This document shows positions 49,461-64,000 of a DNA stretch of 64,000 nt, piece after piece. The stretch is from positions 558,001 to 622,000 of the forward strand of contig JASANH010000138.1 in NCBI GenBank assembly GCA_030248295.1, given 5' to 3'. Positions within the stretch are counted from its first letter, which is position 1. The number at the start of each line of letters is the position of its first letter. Made by a program: the position numbers and the translations under genes. Under the pieces are notes generated by a model. That model was not told where the DNA came from, ran no database searches, and saw nothing but the letters and a program-made list of their open reading frames with translations. Origin of the DNA: Mesodorylaimus sp. YZB2_4 (Eukaryota > Nematoda > Enoplea > Dorylaimida > Dorylaimidae).

Positions 49461-55141
<5,681 letters not shown>

Positions 55142-55918
55142 ACCGAAACGATTAGTGAAGATGGCATATTGGATGGCAGTGTATCGTTCGTCTACGTGCA
55201 GCTATTTTTGTATTCGTCCACGTAACACTTACCGAGTGCTTTGCTGGCCTGATGGGGGATTGGATTCGGTCGCAGTAGGTGCGCCTAACATTGTAGGCGG
55301 ATAAGAGGGACGGTATGGTAATGCAAGTAGTCTTGGGATTCTGGTGCAGGATGAAGCAATCTTGGTTAGGTGTGGTGCGGGATGGCCTCTTTTTGCCTAT
55401 GATTATTTCAAATTGTAGAGTTGCACTTTGACCTGTTTTGTCATTTTGATGTTCGCTTTTGACTGTAGTTACTTTTTCAATCGATGGCGGCTGTGTGACG
55501 TGATTTTCATAATTTTTGAAGGGAATAATTTTATGTTGGCTGGTATATTGTTGTCGTGGGCATTGGCTGACTAACTGCGGATTCGCTGGATTGGGTCTTC
55601 AAGTTGAATAGGCGACCTTTGTTTTATGCGGAGCTGTGGGTTTTTGTTTTGCTTTAACGTTGGGAAGGTTTTTATTATTATCTCAAACAAATTGTGATTA
55701 TCCTTTTGGTTGGCATATTGGCAAAGTGTTTGTGATTGCTTCAGTAAAGTGTTGGAAATGGATGGGTCAGTGATGCCTGGATGGAAGAACCAGCCTTGCG
55801 GCTTTCGAGGATGTGAGGGGATGTGTGGTGGCCATGGGCTCGATTTTAGGCCGGTTGATTAGCCAGTGATCAGTGAATTGTATCGATTCTCAATCATCGA
55901 TCGTATCAGTTCAGCACC
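55142..55918 (+). other. kinesin 3' UTR and spacer
   Basis: No gene is recognised. The sequence is T/G-rich on the plus strand, in keeping with a 3' UTR, and ends in the promoter of the ATP synthase epsilon gene. Confidence 0.4.
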
Positions 55919-56089
55919 ATGACTTACTGGCGGGCAGCGGGCATCAACTACGTGCGATATTCTCAGATCGCTGCTCAGGCTGTTCGGGCTGCTTTGAAGC
56001 CGAATTTTAAAGCTGAGGCGGCCAAGCGAGAGGGATCCACGTTGAAGGTGACAAAGTGGAAGGATGGAAAGGCGGAGAAGAAGGAGTGA
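55919..56089 (+). CDS. ATP5F1E: mitochondrial ATP synthase epsilon subunit
   Basis: A single uninterrupted 56-residue frame starts [20 protein letters not shown] and ends [11 protein letters not shown]. It matches the small eukaryotic epsilon subunit over its whole length (usual length 50-60), including the W-R-A-A-G-x-N-Y-V-R-Y-S signature and the VTKWKDGK end. The subunit sits in the central stalk foot of the mitochondrial F1 motor. It lies about 780 bp after kinesin and has its own apparent 5' region. No intron is visible, which could also fit a retrocopy, but the frame is intact. Confidence 0.95.
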   Translation: MTYWRAAGINYVRYSQIAAQAVRAALKPNFKAEAAKREGSTLKVTKWKDGKAEKKE

Positions 56090-57229
56090 TGCGATAGATG
56101 GCTAGTGTACTGCCGTTGGCTGGTTTGCTAATTTTTAGGGTTACGACCTCATTTATAGTTTTGGATCCTTTGATAGCAGTGTTTTTTATTGGTTTGATAG
56201 CGAGTGGTGGGTTGAGGTAGATACGAACGATAGTTTGGTTCAAATATAATGGGCCAGGTCCGATCGAGATATTGTGCTCTACGTCCTAGGGGAGACTGGG
56301 AGACCGCGATTGAGGGAGCCGAAAAGATGGTGATGGCATGGACATGTGGTTCGCAGAGACCCGTACAGCGATGGGATTGAGTCCCAGAGCGTTTGGCAGA
56401 CCAAAGAAACTGTGACTGGACACTCAAAGAAGACATGAGCAAAGTGAAGTGAATCCACAAGATGCAACAGACTGAAAAATGCAGATAAGCGGACCCTGCC
56501 AAGAGCCAGCATCGACCGATCGATCCGACTGCTGGATCGGCAACTAGAATTTTTCACGCTCTATCCGCTGGAAAATGATAATTTGTGGCATACTAAAAAT
56601 CCCATTGATGATGAGAAAATCCCTTTTTTCTCTCAAATTAGCATGTAATGCCATTTTAGGCGCTGGTTAGCTCTCCTGCGTCCTTTAAAGTGGTCTGACA
56701 GCGAGGAAACAGTGCCAGAGATGTCATCGCCATCAATCTTTTATTTTTTGAAGCGGATCGGCCGGATCGGATCGAGATCGGAATCCAGGCTCAGGGTCGG
56801 ATCGGTCGAAGCCGGGCCTAGAGGCGGGACTAAACGCTCAGAAAATGCTGGTGATTCACACAAATAACCTGTCTGATAATCTATCAGCACCATGATCACC
56901 GCAATCAGCATCAACGCTGCCGTTAGTTACCATTCGCTGGTAATAGTTGCGGACTTATATGCTACAGTACTGCACACTGTAATTAGATGCCGTCTGTGAT
57001 CGATATCTCCGGAACGGATAAAATTTCGAGAAATCCCATTGTAGAGTTCGGGTACCATGTCTCGCATGCTGCGGCCACGGTAGTGCAGCGGTTAGGCGTT
57101 CGTCTCTCCGTATTGCTTGGGGTGCGAGTGGCTGGACTCGTCCCGAGTCTAATTCCCGGTGATGGAGGTCAGTTTGCAAACCATACACCCTCGCTGACCT
57201 TGAACGCCAAGCTGTGGGTGACTGGTAAT
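56090..57229. other. spacer with a possible decayed LINE end and a tRNA-like stretch
   Basis: On the minus strand at about 56557-56280, the frame reads RVRLSAFFSLLHLVDSLHFA followed by HVFFECP, resembling the C-terminal zinc-finger region of LINE ORF2. It may be an old fragment. At about 57078-57150, GTAGTGCAGCGGTTAGGC resembles a pol III A box and AGTCTAATTCCCGG a degenerate B box, about 60 bp apart. This suggests a tRNA-derived SINE rather than a functional tRNA. Confidence 0.3.
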
Positions 57230-57899
57230 CTCGTTGGCAGATCGTGGTCGTGGTGTCAATTCCGAACCTACTTTCACTACAAGCTGGACCTGGCATTGCC
57301 CTTGGCCATACAACTTATTATTCTCTGGGTAGCATTGGAGCGGGTGACAGTCTGCTAAGCCGCGGCCTGGTTCATAGTGATCAACTGGGAGTCTGTGGCG
57401 CATTTGGTGATCGTGGCCAGCCTGGTCGCCTCGCTGGCCATCTATTCCCCGTTGGCCTTCACATCGAAGTTCACATTCGATAAGACGACCCAGCGACACG
57501 TCCGAGCTGCAGTCGGCTATGCCAAGACCCATGCTTACGCCAGATTTCACAGTTTCCAAGCCTTTATCCAATTCGCTCTACTCACCGCGGCCACTGCGGT
57601 TACTGTGGCTGGGTTGATCGAGACAACCAGATTCAGCAGGATCCAAATCAGCCAACCCTCAAACCTTGTTTCGTCATATTGCTATCAACAAGCAGTTGTG
57701 TCTGCTACAACTGTGCGAGTCTGTGCCAGCCCTGCTGAACTGCTTGATCCTGGTCATCATACAAAGCTTTCCTCTCATCACTTGCGTATCCTAACCAAAC
57801 AGTGGTCGATCTGATCGAGCACTCAGCCCACTTTTATAGCTATTTCATGTTTTCGCAGAAAGTCAACTCCGTCATTCGGCGCATGTTCAAGAAGAACTC
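57230..57899 (+). pseudogene. decayed rhodopsin-like (class A) GPCR
   Basis: Pieces in order resemble TM3 to TM7 of a peptide-receptor-type GPCR. TM3 ends LIILWVALERVTVC (ER in place of the DRY motif). TM4 is HLVIVASLVASLAIYSPLAF, TM5 FIQFALLTAATAVTVAGLIE, TM6 ALLNCLILVIIQSFPLI, and the TM7/helix 8 end HFYSYFMFSQKVNSVIRRMF. These run through all three forward frames. TM3 is followed directly by an in-frame TAA (57356-57358), the TM5-to-TM6 switch falls near 57625-57650, and the TM6-to-TM7 switch near 57780-57790. The gaps are too short for introns (under 30 bp), so the gene appears broken by one stop and two frameshifts. TM1-TM2 are not found. Sequencing errors are the main alternative. Confidence 0.6.
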
Positions 57900-58076
57900 G
57901 GTGAGTAAAGTCATTGTAATTCCAGGTTGATTATATGTGGCGCATGCACCTGTTTTGTAATAGAATTTTTTGAAGACTTTTACTTTTTAGATCGCAGAAC
58001 AAGTACTGTAGCTCAAGAAACTAAAAAAGGTCATAGCACTCGATTCAGATCATGAGAAAACTTCTCACAGCTTTCT

Positions 58077-60324
58077 TCATTTTTTGTTCTCCTTCACCTT
58101 GTCGTTGGTGGCCGGCGGTTTCTTCAAGGTCGGTTTCGCTTGTTTTCCGGATGCCTGAGCCAAGGCATTCTGAATTGCTTGGCTGTTCGGATCCACACCA
58201 GGCAAAGAACTCACCATGTCTCGCAATGTGTTCGGGTCTGCCATCAAATCGCCAGCATCCTCCGACTGCAAATCCTGAAAAATACGTATATTGGGTGGAC
58301 AAGCCACAACGTTGCGAAATGAACAAAATGATTGCCTCACACTCTCCGAAGTGGCCGACTTTTTTCCTGGATTCTTGGCAGCGGCCCCACTCGTCTTCTT
58401 CCCGTCTTCCGCAGCACGAGGAGCTTTCCCATTGGCCGCGGGCTGTTTTCCAGACTGCGCCATCGACAACTGCAAAGCCAACTTGAGCTGCTCTTCTTCC
58501 GGCATCTGATCCAAGCTCGGCGTCGCTGGTTGACTCGGCCGAGCAGGAGCTGCTTGGCCCATACCAACAGCCGATTGTGGGGTTGTACGAGCTGGCGACT
58601 TTTGATTCGTGCGAGGAGGCGACTTGGGAGTCGTGCGAGCAGGTGATTTTGGAGTTGCGCGAGTAGGCGACTTGGGAGTCGTACGAGCGGGAGACTTTGG
58701 AATCGTAGGAGCAGGCGACTTTGGGGTTGTGCGAGGAGGCGACTTTGAAGTCGTCGGAACCGCTGATTGTGGAGTCGCGCGGGTCGGCGACTTTTGAGTC
58801 GTGCGAGGCGGCGACTTAGGAGTCGGGGTACGAGCAGTCGACTTTAAAGTCGTACGAGCAGGCGATTTCGGAGTTGCGCGAGTAGGCGACTTGGGAGTGG
58901 CACGAGCGGGAGACTTTGGAGTCTTACGAGCAGCCGACTGTGAAGGCGTTCCGACAGGGGCTGAAGTAAGATTCTCCGTTATCGAGTACTTCCAAATCAA
59001 TGAACTCTATCACTTACGACTTGAACCCACTGCTGGTTGCTGCTCACTGACGCTAGCAGCAACTGCCGCAGCAGTTTCTTGTTCTTGACGAGCACGCTGC
59101 TCCTCCATGCTTGCGCGAAGAGCCAAAGCTAACTCCGGGTCCAAAGTAGGATCGACGTCCCCGAAGTTGCCACCCTGAGCAGAAGTGACGGTCGGAGAAG
59201 CCGTGCCTGTTTCGCTGCGCACGATCGGGGAAGTCAGCAACGCTTGCTGCAAGTCCGAGCCAGACGGGACAATGAGCATGTGCGATCTGAAAGAAATCAG
59301 AACTGTAATTAGTCATTCGAATTGTAAGCCACAACACACTCGCCCCGTTCCGTCTTTTCCATTGATCATTTCCAAAAACGGCTTCAGCCTTTCCTGATTG
59401 GCAGTAGTCTGGTCCCCGAAGCAGATGATGTCCACGTTCACCTTTTCCTTCTTGAACATTTTTGCTGTTTCCATCAGCTAATGCAGAAAAAGCACTTTGG
59501 ACATTAAACACACAAACTGTTTCCACATTAAACTCATGCGTTCTTCCGCCGGAATTCTCGCCAACTTTAACAAGAACCTTAGCACTTACCCTGGCGTCAT
59601 CCTCGACAAACAGACTGCCAACGAACAAAATAATGCGCGGCTTGTGATTACGATTTTGGCGATTCTTCAAAGCGAGCTGCAAAAGATCAAGGCCTTCAAC
59701 TTATGCTTACAGTATGGATAAAAAACTTCATCCATACATGAGCGATTTTGAGACCCGTCACAAATTTTGACGAGCCACTTATGGGGATATCATGCAGCTT
59801 CGTGAAGAGATTGTTGTGGTTCGTCGTCAAACTGGCCAGAACAGTCACGCTGCTAAAATGGTGAGGGCTTTTGGGCATCTGTAAGGCACGAATCGTCCCC
59901 ATGCATGGTCCCATGGGTGCCTAACGAGGCCTAGCCATCAACGGATGACAAAACTCTAGAAATCATTATAAAATCCACCCATGCCCTACCCAGGGTCCTA
60001 TCGGAAAACTAGGAAGATTTTCAGCGGGGTCGATAACCCAACTTCGGGTCATCCAGGCTATTGATTCAACGAAGAGTGAAACAAGGCAAACTCACTCAGC
60101 CATACTCAGCAGCCCAACCGTGCATTCGGGACTCATTCGCAATTTGCACTGAATCAGCAAATTCGCGGCGTCTTGTTGAACATGCAACCGGCTCGGGCTG
60201 AAGTCGCCATTGCGCATGTCTTCAGCATTGTCGAAACTGCAAAATAGATGGACCATTTCAGAAATAGTCAAAGGCGGAGGACTGAGACAAAAACTCACCA
60301 TATCATCGTGCTTTCTAGCACCAT
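58077..60324 (-). CDS. PSMD4: 26S proteasome ubiquitin receptor Rpn10/PSMD4 with a repeat insertion
   Basis: Eight minus-strand exons, 5' to 3': 60324-60299, 60236-60096, 59852-59738, 59676-59590, 59477-59344, 59286-59018, 58960-58341, 58274-58077. Phases close to 529 residues (human PSMD4 is 377). The vWA domain is complete, from MVLESTMICFDNAEDMRNGD through HLALKNRQNRNHKPRIILFV and KKEKVNVDII to NGKDGTGSHM. UIM1 is DPELALALRASMEEQ and UIM2 EEEQLKLALQLSMAQ. Between them lie about 125 residues made of some 15 copies of an eight-residue TPKSPART-type unit. The C-terminus has QSEDAGDLMADPNTLRDMVS and a Lys-rich end. Rpn10 anchors polyubiquitinated proteins at the proteasome lid-base junction. 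The intron after exon 5 has a GC donor (GCGAGT), chosen because it restores TGSH. Confidence 0.96.
58575..58950 (-). repeat. 24 bp coding minisatellite in PSMD4 exon 7
   Basis: About 15 tandem 24-base units code variants of R-T-T-P-K-S-P-A. Variants include TIPKSPAR, TNQKSPAR, TSKSPPR and TPQSAV. Units differ by few substitutions, so the array is diverged but still in frame. It supplies many SP/TP sites and evenly spaced positive charges. Confidence 0.9.
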
Positions 60325-61012
60325 TTTTGTACAAAACTTGATTTAGTAAACTAAATAAATTCAGCACCGGAAATTTAGCAGGGAGCTGTGTCACACCGCC
60401 GCAGTCCAAATACTGTAAAGTAGATATTTGTAGATCAGTTGTGGCAGGCGAGGAAATTTCTAGAAGGTGCTGAACGTGTTGGACCAATGGCGAGCGACCG
60501 CGTGACCCGTCGTTCGCGTGTAAAACAGCATGCCAGGCACGTGGGGCATGAAGCTAAGACCAGCTGAGCTATTTCTGTCGGTTGAACTGTACAGTAGCCA
60601 GCAAGCAAGCACTTTACGATCCTATTGGCTTGATGGGTTGGGCAAACTTGCGTTGTGAAACAGGCGGTGAGTGGTCAAGTGATGGTATGCACAAACTAGG
60701 CGCACAATCCGACTGGACAATCAGGATTCGGAGTAAAATCTACCAATTCATATCGTCAAAGCTCATCGACGCAACACTATAACACTCAGCAGAACATCCG
60801 TGTCATTCAAGGATATTACGGTACCGCACTGTTTATTCCTCCTGCCTTTTGTCCACTCATCATATCTTCCCGGTGCCTTGTTCCAGCGAGGTAAGCGATT
60901 TTCCCGATATCATATTATGGGCCTAGGAATATGTAGGGGTGGGTTTTTCTGAGCTATCTCGTGATTTGTGCAGAAGGAACACTGACCTACTTTGTGTCTT
61001 GTGAAAAGTTTC
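60325..61012. other. spacer upstream of PSMD4
   Basis: It holds the PSMD4 promoter on the minus strand. No TATA box is obvious. TACTGTA and TACAGTA words occur near 60411 and 60592. No other gene is recognised. Confidence 0.4.
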
Positions 61013-61309
61013 TCAGCACCAGAAGTTTATGAAATCTTGAAGTTTGTTTCTGACTCGCCATAAGAAATTGTCGTGCACTTTCTTGACTTTAGAGGCAGCT
61101 TTTTGATCCGGAGTTATGGTAGGACCGTTTATTGCTGAGAGTTTGTAAACCGTGGCGTTCAGAGCAATGTAAGTAGACACCTGGTAGGTATCAAGTGCAG
61201 CCATGTATGTACTCGCAGCACCATAAGCATTACATATTGACGCGAATCGGTGTCGTTGGTGACGGACGCGTGCTTTGTCTGCGGCGTATGCGTAATATAT
61301 AACTAGCAT
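61013..61309 (-). CDS. hypothetical open reading frame, 98 aa
   Basis: An ATG-started minus-strand frame ends at TGA near 61013. The composition looks protein-like (for example NAYGAASTYMAALDTYQVST and KKVHDNFLWRVRNKLQDF), with a basic C-terminal part. I recognise no family, and no flanking exons were found. It may be a terminal exon or chance. Confidence 0.25.
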   Translation of the reverse strand: MLVIYYAYAADKARVRHQRHRFASICNAYGAASTYMAALDTYQVSTYIALNATVYKLSAINGPTITPDQKAASKVKKVHDNFLWRVRNKLQDFINFWC

Positions 61310-62089
61310 TTATATATATAGACTTCTTACGAACCGACCGTACACTATGACAGTAAAGCGGGAAAGGCCTCGTTTCTTCGGCCTAACATAGCGGGCGGGG
61401 ATATAACTGGCTTAGCGGGTGTAAAGTATCATCTATCGTCCTTCTTTACATCACTCGCGGTTGCTCTCTAATCCGCGACACATATGACCTTACCCTAAAA
61501 GCAAAATCAGTATCTTATTTCTAGAACCAGCGATCAGCCGTATCGTTCATTTTGGGAACATCAGCTCGACAAGCACCAACGCTGCCGACAAGATCGTTTG
61601 GTTGGGCTTGTCCTGAGACGAAAAAGGATTATCGACTCACGGGTAAGAAAAATAAATTTTCCGGGGTCTGACTATAGGAATACAGTAGTTACTGCAGCCT
61701 CTCAACGTGTGTGCAATTTTCCCCTTCTCCCCACTAGCCATTATATTTATAGTCGACCTCGGATAATTGCAACCGCTCGGGACGTCAAAAAGAGTTTCAA
61801 TCAGCCGAAGTTGCAATGATCCGATATTGCAATTCCGCAAAGTCCAGCTGGGTTTTTGAAAAAAGTTGCAAATACGCGAAGTTTTCTATGCTTTGCGCAC
61901 ATAATCACTACCAGTCTTTATTAAGGCTTTCAAAAAAGTTTTTTTATCAGGAAAACAACACTTTCTTAGTCACATAGTTAAGACTAATCGAGTGCAACCG
62001 AAATCTCTCCCTCACCAATCTTAATGCAAAAACAGTAGCAATTTTGCGTTGACGATAATGAAATACAAAGTTCTTTTCAACCATACAGT

Positions 62090-62240
62090 CTAGTCACCTT
62101 TTAGTCACACCGGATAATGTCACACTCCGCTTATTGTCACAGGTTTTAAAAGTCCGATTTTTTTCCCTATACTATGTGCGTATTTTGAAGTCGCTTATTA
62201 TCACGCTGAATTCGGCCCAGTCCGCTTACTGTTACATAAA
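62090..62240. repeat. short imperfect repeats of a CCGCTTATTGTCACA-type word
   Basis: Four to six diverged copies of CCGGATAATGTCACAC, CCGCTTATTGTCACAG, TCGCTTATTATCACGC and CCGCTTACTGTTACAT lie within the transposon interior. They may be remains of a second, nested inverted-repeat element. Confidence 0.6.
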
Positions 62241-62639
62241 TTTCTGTGCCAAGGATGATTAGGATCAGAAAAATATCACAACAAAACAAGCGCAAATCGT
62301 CAAAAACTAGGATTTTTGCAATAAAATGGCATGGCACCTAGTGCTTCAGCTTTGCTTTGACTGACTCGCATACAGTAATTTAACCTTCGAATAATTACAA
62401 AAGCTGTTTGAAAAGCGCTGCGTCTTTCAAATGGTTACATGGTTCCCAGCAGCCTCAAAAACATCAGAAACCTCAGAAAACTCCTCAAATTTCAAGGTGC
62501 TCCTCAAAATCCTCAAAACCTACTCAAATTACAAAAAGCAAAAAGTGTGATTGCTGGAAAGCTGACCGCACGAGGTACTAATGGCCCGACACTAGAAAGC
62601 AAGGCACTTTTGCTGTTTGGTCCCAAACATACAGTAGGT

Positions 62640-62800
62640 TAGCTGGCCCGATTAGCTTGGGCTGGTACCAGGCTTAGGCTAAAGCTTAGGCTGGCATATG
62701 ACACCAGGCTTAGGCTTACTCTGGTACATATAAGACTTAAGCTTGAGCCGGCCTTACCATTAGACTTCAGCCGGCCTTATACCAGCCTTCGCCTGGGGAT
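62640..62800. repeat. degenerate CCAGGCTTAGGCT tandem repeat
   Basis: GGCTTAGGCT-like and AGCCGGCCTTA-like words recur at irregular spacing of 15-40 bp through this stretch, inside the DNA transposon. Confidence 0.6.
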
Positions 62801-63223
62801 CAGACGGCAAAAGCGCTGAAAGCAGATAGTATCATTGCAAATAAACCAGTCAGGAGTCCAATAGCTCCACAATATCCTTCTTTTGGAAAAGCGCTGTCTT
62901 TGAAATCGAAAGCGATTAAAAAGAACTTTTTAATTCCATTGTCAAGCAGCATTGCTGACTATTCTTACAGTAGGTGCGCTGAGCGAGAATTTTTATTTGG
63001 TCCATCAATCAGCCGATGAAATTAGGAATGATATGTTTCGCTGATATTTTTCAGAAAAATTTCTAAAAATGTCAATAGAAATTTCTGCTATGCTTATCAA
63101 AAAACTTCGCATAATTGCAACTTTTTTCAAAAAATGTTTCTGAACGTTGCATAATTGCAACTTTGTTTAATTGTAAGTCTTTTTGGCGTCTGGAGCGGCT
63201 GCAATTATCCGAGGGCGACTGTA

Positions 63224-64000
63224 TATAAGTATATGCATAAGCACGCCAGGTACACTCTGGTCCATCGTATCATTTCTCGCTAGAGGAAGCAGAAGATATT
63301 GGCTCATTATCGTTCGATGAGATAAGTTCAGAGGCTAACAGCAGTAGCGATGAATAGGCAATTGCTTGGGGGGGGGGGGAATCAGCTAAAATCGATAACA
63401 ATAGCGGCACTGATTATGTTATCCTAGGTCCACCATGCTAGACATGTATAGAAACTGCAAATGTACTCATCAATTAAGCTTACTGTATGCATATTGATTG
63501 AAAATCGGCCTAAGAAAAAGATAAGAAACCTGGATGACTAAAAAGTGTGCTTTAGTGAGGAAAATAAGCTAATTGGCAAAACACAGAAAAATACAAAAAA
63601 TCCTGATCCCAACCTATCCCTGCTGATCGTGAGTTTGATGCATTCAGGGGCTCGCCTTTGTTTTCTTGAGCATAATGATGGAACTTTTGGGGATGAGGGT
63701 ATGGCTGTCAGTGAGAAAATACACTGTATGAGTCAGTTTGTGAAGTATAGCAAAGTCATTTGTCAGCGTAAAAACCTCCTCAAAACTTTCCAAACTCCTT
63801 CCTTAAACTCATCAAAACCTCCTCAAATTCTGGTCTTGCAAGGTGCTGGGAACCATGGGTTAGGAATACACAAAAACGGTACGCTTTAGCGGGAAAAACG
63901 CAAAAAAAATTATTTTTCGCGATTTTAGAGTGTATGTACTTTGGGTCAGTCACAGTCCGGATGGTGTCACATTTTCTTCCCATCCCATCCGGGCCTGGTA
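63224..64000. other. AT-rich terminal stretch, no gene recognised
   Basis: A short acidic frame ending NSSSDE at about 63285-63357 and a frame at 63545-63889 are visible without recognisable domains. A G11-12 run lies near 63368. CCTCAAAA-type words near 63775-63835 recur at about 62450-62520 within the transposon, suggesting a shared diverged repeat. Confidence 0.35.

Larger units (their letters stand above)
61750..63221. mobile_element. non-autonomous DNA transposon (pogo/Tigger-like, MITE) with long TIRs
   Basis: The left end (61750 onward) and the reverse complement of the right end (63221 backward) share AGTCG[A/C]CCTCGGATAATTGCA, continuing to CAAAAAGA. I count 38 of 43 positions identical. 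Similarity continues patchily for about 130 bp, including TTGAAAAAAGTTGCAA and GCGAAG. Both ends are flanked by TA (61748-61749, 63222-63223), the target duplication of Tc1/mariner-pogo elements. CAGTCG..CCTCGGATAA resembles pogo/Tigger termini. The interior has no transposase frame, so it depends on another copy. Internal GTCACA-type and AGGCTTAGGCT repeats are present. Confidence 0.85.

Noticed and set aside
57149..57571. 140-residue minus-strand frame at the GPCR-like locus
   Set aside because: It lacks any domain, and the plus strand gives membrane segments in GPCR order, so this is a shadow.
58609..59088. Plus-strand open frames with Gly-Asp repeats opposite PSMD4
   Set aside because: They are the antisense shadow of the TPKSPAR repeat in PSMD4 exon 7.

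Overview
This is a 64 kb window of an animal nuclear genome. Protein genes are split into many short exons by mostly 40-100 bp GT-AG introns, often with TTTTAG or TTTCAG acceptors. They include bilaterian genes: a Prospero homeodomain factor, conventional kinesin, a class B GPCR and 26S proteasome Rpn10. Small introns, long AT-balanced intergenic stretches and many TACAGTA/TACTGTA words suggest a small-bodied invertebrate, perhaps an ecdysozoan such as a nematode or tardigrade. I cannot fix the phylum from the sequence alone.

Layout, left to right. The last exon of an unidentified gene (3-467, +). DDX23/PRP28 spliceosomal helicase (847-4345, +). A sodium-coupled SLC5 transporter (5132-8498, +), converging tail to tail on a PTH/calcitonin-type class B GPCR (8662-12729, -). 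A gene-poor stretch. An LINE of the L1/Tx1 type with a poly(A) tail (about 17.45-23.26 kb, +). A possible small three-exon gene (25532-25895, +). SSUH2 (27131-28694, +). Hexokinase (29646-31792, +). An 8 kb gene-free stretch, then Prospero (39634-47112, +) with a 4.1 kb intron that cuts its homeodomain. Kinesin heavy chain (49461-55141, +, 22 exons). ATP synthase epsilon (55919-56089, +). A decayed rhodopsin-like GPCR (about 57230-57899, +). PSMD4/Rpn10 (58077-60324, -). A pogo/Tigger-like non-autonomous DNA element with long terminal inverted repeats (61750-63221).

I rebuilt exon-intron structures by reading splice sites and checking that codon phase closes across every junction. DDX23 (860 aa), SLC5 (643), class B GPCR (748 visible), SSUH2 (388), hexokinase (492), Prospero (1013), kinesin (973) and Rpn10 (529) all close in frame. 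Most are unrelated housekeeping or developmental genes and show no operon-like relationship.

The most unusual item is in the LINE. A complete NADAR (YbiA-like) domain lies between the ORF1 zinc knuckle and the ORF2 endonuclease/reverse transcriptase. It sits in the -1 frame relative to ORF1, and the frames meet at a run of seven T exactly where the domain begins. NADAR enzymes cleave N-glycosidic bonds, including removal of ADP-ribose from guanine, so this LINE may carry a base-de-ADP-ribosylation activity. Other notable points: an approximately 15-copy TPKSPAR-type repeat inserted between the two ubiquitin-interacting motifs of Rpn10, CaaX-like C-termini on the neighbouring SSUH2 and hexokinase, GC-AG introns, and a 47 bp near-perfect palindrome bounded by TACAGTA/TACTGTA.
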